From: Clostridiales bacterium
Lineage (GTDB): Bacteria > Bacillota > Clostridia > Oscillospirales > Acutalibacteraceae
Direction: 5' to 3'
Assembly: GCA_012522615.1 (NCBI GenBank)
Contig: JAAYKB010000150.1
Location: 1 to 14,007, forward strand
DNA length: 14,007 bases
The notes under the pieces are model-generated. The model worked only from the letters and a program-made list of their open reading frames with translations, ran no database searches and was not told the origin of the DNA. Positions 12,838-14,007 of this stretch are shown one piece after another (the first letter of the stretch is position 1; each line of letters starts with the position of its first letter). The translations under genes and the position numbers were made by a program.

Positions 12838-12866
12838 AGTATACATCGCCTTGAGGGTTTTGTAAA
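12838..12866 (-). promoter_or_regulatory. Promoter of the rnf operon
   Basis: On the - strand, TTTACA (12866-12861) and TATACT (12843-12838) are separated by exactly 17 nt, each one mismatch from consensus. Transcription would start near 12831. A short dyad, AGGGT (12854-12858) / ACCCT (12868-12872), is centred on the -35, and a second dyad covers the start site. Confidence 0.72.
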
Positions 12867-13002
12867 GACCCTATTTCCATATTCTACCTTTTGCATAGAA
12901 TTTTGTGGTTATATTTGGTAATTATTTACAAGATGGGAATGTTTGCCGAGGGGGGCGGCCGGGGGATAAGCTTTTTATTCTTGAGAAAAATATTCACAGC
13001 CC
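12867..13002. other. Intergenic region between the rnf promoter and the surface-protein terminator
   Basis: Together with the leader it makes a stretch of about 450 nt without genes. It is mostly AT-rich but contains a striking G-rich run on the + strand (GAGGGGGGCGGCCGGGGG, about 12949-12966). No reading frame with a ribosome binding site is seen. Confidence 0.4.
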
Positions 13003-13035
13003 AAAAAACATCCGGAAGGCTTCACAACCTTCCGG
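13003..13035 (-). terminator. Terminator of the surface-protein gene
   Basis: Read on the - strand, CCGGAAGG (13035-13028) and CCTTCCGG (13019-13012) form a perfect 8-bp stem with an 8-nt loop, followed by AT, G and six T (13008-13003). It lies 60 nt after the stop of the gene at 13095. Confidence 0.85.
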
Positions 13036-13094
13036 GTTAAGGGTTTTGGTTTTATTTCAAGTTTAGACCGTTTTGCTCCAGCGTACTTATAGCG

Positions 13095-14007
13095 TCAAGC
13101 CTTCTTATTTTGGAATTTGACCCTTTTTCTTTTCCAAATCAGCACCGCTCCCGCGCCGCATGCCGCAGCAATCAACGCCAGCGCCCACATCCGCGTATCA
13201 CCATCCTGATTGGTGTCAGGCGATACCTCCTGCCGTATTGTGACAGTCACCTTCTGTACTACGCCGTTTACCGTATAGGTAATGGCGGAGGTTCCCGGTT
13301 TGAGGGCAGTAAATGTGGCGGGACTGTTGAAGGAGGCTGAGAAAAAGCTGCTGTCCCAATCCCATGTGCCGCCGTCCGGTTTGGGGTTCCACGTGACGCG
13401 TTCTCCGATATGCATCTCGAATGACGACGGCAGGCCGGTTATGACCGTCGCCGTCCAGTGGGCAATATATGTCCGGTTGCCCGCAGAACCTTGCGGGATG
13501 GTCACGGTCATAACCGGGTCGCCTTCAACGCCCTCCTCCGTCCATCCGGCGAAGTTGTGGCCTGTTTTTGTCGGATTTACAAGCGTAAATTCAGGGGTTT
13601 CAACGGTATAATCCGCGGGGTTCTCTGAAGAAACCTCGCCGCCGTCCAGGTCATAGGTAATTGAATAGACCGTCGCCGTCCAGTTGGCGGTATATTCGCG
13701 GTTGCCGGTGGAGCCCGCCGGTATCGTCACTTCTGTTGACATGCCGTCAATGCCGATTCCAGACCAGCCCACAAACGTGTAGCCCTCCCTTGTCGGGTTT
13801 CCAAGCGTAGATCCAGGGGTCTCGACCGTGTACTCCCCAAGGTTGGGTGTGCTTACATCTCCGCCGGACAGATTGTAGTTTATGGTATAGCCGATAGCCG
13901 TCCAGTTGGCGGTATATTCCCGGTTGCCGGTGGAGCCCGCCGGTATCGTCACTTCGGTTGACATGCCGTCAATGCCGGTTCCAGACCAGCCCGCAAAGGT
14001 GTAGCCC
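13095..14007 (-). CDS. Cell-surface protein with Listeria-Bacteroides (InlB B-type) repeats, 5' end missing
   Basis: The frame is open from the window edge to TAA at 13097-13095, giving the last 303 residues. The ATG at 13964 is inside a repeat and is not the start. Visible parts: the end of one repeat (1-37), then two full repeats of 74 and 75 residues with the signature 'Y-x-I-x-Y-x-L-x-GG ... NPTxxGYxFxGW ... YTANWTA'. A beta-rich Ig-like (Big_2-type) domain (about 187-262) follows, with LKPGTSAITYTVNG. The C-terminal anchor is a short Asp/Asn-rich stretch, a helix MWALALIAAACGAGAVLIW and KRKR. There is no LPXTG motif; PDTNQDGDT stands where a sorting signal is expected. Such repeats occur in adhesins and large envelope proteins of Clostridia; ligand unknown. 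Confidence 0.85.
   Translation of the reverse strand, partial: GYTFAGWSGTGIDGMSTEVTIPAGSTGNREYTANWTAIGYTINYNLSGGDVSTPNLGEYTVETPGSTLGNPTREGYTFVGWSGIGIDGMSTEVTIPAGSTGNREYTANWTATVYSITYDLDGGEVSSENPADYTVETPEFTLVNPTKTGHNFAGWTEEGVEGDPVMTVTIPQGSAGNRTYIAHWTATVITGLPSSFEMHIGERVTWNPKPDGGTWDWDSSFFSASFNSPATFTALKPGTSAITYTVNGVVQKVTVTIRQEVSPDTNQDGDTRMWALALIAAACGAGAVLIWKRKRVKFQNKKA
13455..14007 (-). repeat. Tandem repeats of 222-225 bp inside the surface-protein gene
   Basis: The segment beginning CCAGTTGGCGGTATATTC at 13680 recurs at 13902 (222 bp later), and about 105 bp from each start are nearly identical, to the window edge. A diverged third copy begins at 13455 (225 bp earlier). These encode the 74-75-residue protein repeats. 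The high DNA identity of the two distal copies implies recent duplication or gene conversion. Confidence 0.85.

Noticed and set aside
13455..14007. CRISPR array, because of regularly spaced repeats
   Set aside because: The unit is 222-225 bp, a multiple of three, and the repeats are protein-coding.

Overview
The window looks like a chromosomal segment of a Gram-positive anaerobe of the class Clostridia, probably a gut-type Oscillospiraceae/Ruminococcaceae relative. The case rests on strong AGGAGG-type ribosome binding sites, the rpmG-secE-nusG-rplK-rplA-rplJ-rplL order, a Firmicutes-type L10 leader with an attenuator, an Rnf complex in the order C-D-G-E-A-B with a cysteine-rich clostridial RnfB, and a surface protein with Listeria-Bacteroides repeats. 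The genus cannot be fixed from the sequence alone.

Region 1 (1-2763, + strand, clearly AT-rich) holds the 3' part of a membrane-anchored protein with an extracellular domain (possibly anti-sigma-like). A perfect 16-bp inverted repeat overlapping a good promoter follows. Next come a small lipoprotein and a secreted serine protease of the trypsin/V8 type, 13 nt apart and probably one transcript. Two terminator hairpins (2831-2872 and 2988-3016) close this block.

Region 2 (about 3090-7211, + strand, higher GC) is the ribosomal/transcription block: rpmG (L33), secE, nusG, rplK (L11), rplA (L1), rplJ (L10) and rplL (L7/L12). It is rich in RNA control signals. Two copies of an RNA element that imitates the L1-binding site of 23S rRNA precede rplK and rplA. 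A canonical L10 leader with a competing antiterminator and terminator precedes rplJ. rpoB and rpoC do not follow rplL as they usually do.

A 32-codon gene for a cysteine-rich, single-span membrane miniprotein (7341-7439) and a bidirectional terminator (7462-7503) separate the ribosomal block from region 3.

Region 3 (7509-12644, - strand) is a complete rnfCDGEAB operon for the membrane ferredoxin:NAD+ oxidoreductase, which couples oxidation of reduced ferredoxin to ion pumping. A TTTACA-N17-TATACT promoter lies about 190 nt upstream of rnfC, with a LexA-box-like dyad on its predicted start site. RnfE has an unusual cysteine-bearing tail, and RnfG has His in place of Gly in the flavin-attachment motif.

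Region 4 (13095-14007, - strand) is the 3' end of a cell-surface protein with 74-75-residue Listeria-Bacteroides (InlB B-type) repeats, an Ig-like domain and a C-terminal membrane anchor. Its 5' part lies beyond the window.

The best candidate for something under-described is the pair of L1-site mimics in one operon (4447-4483 and 5029-5092). No CRISPR array, insertion sequence, tRNA or rRNA gene was found.
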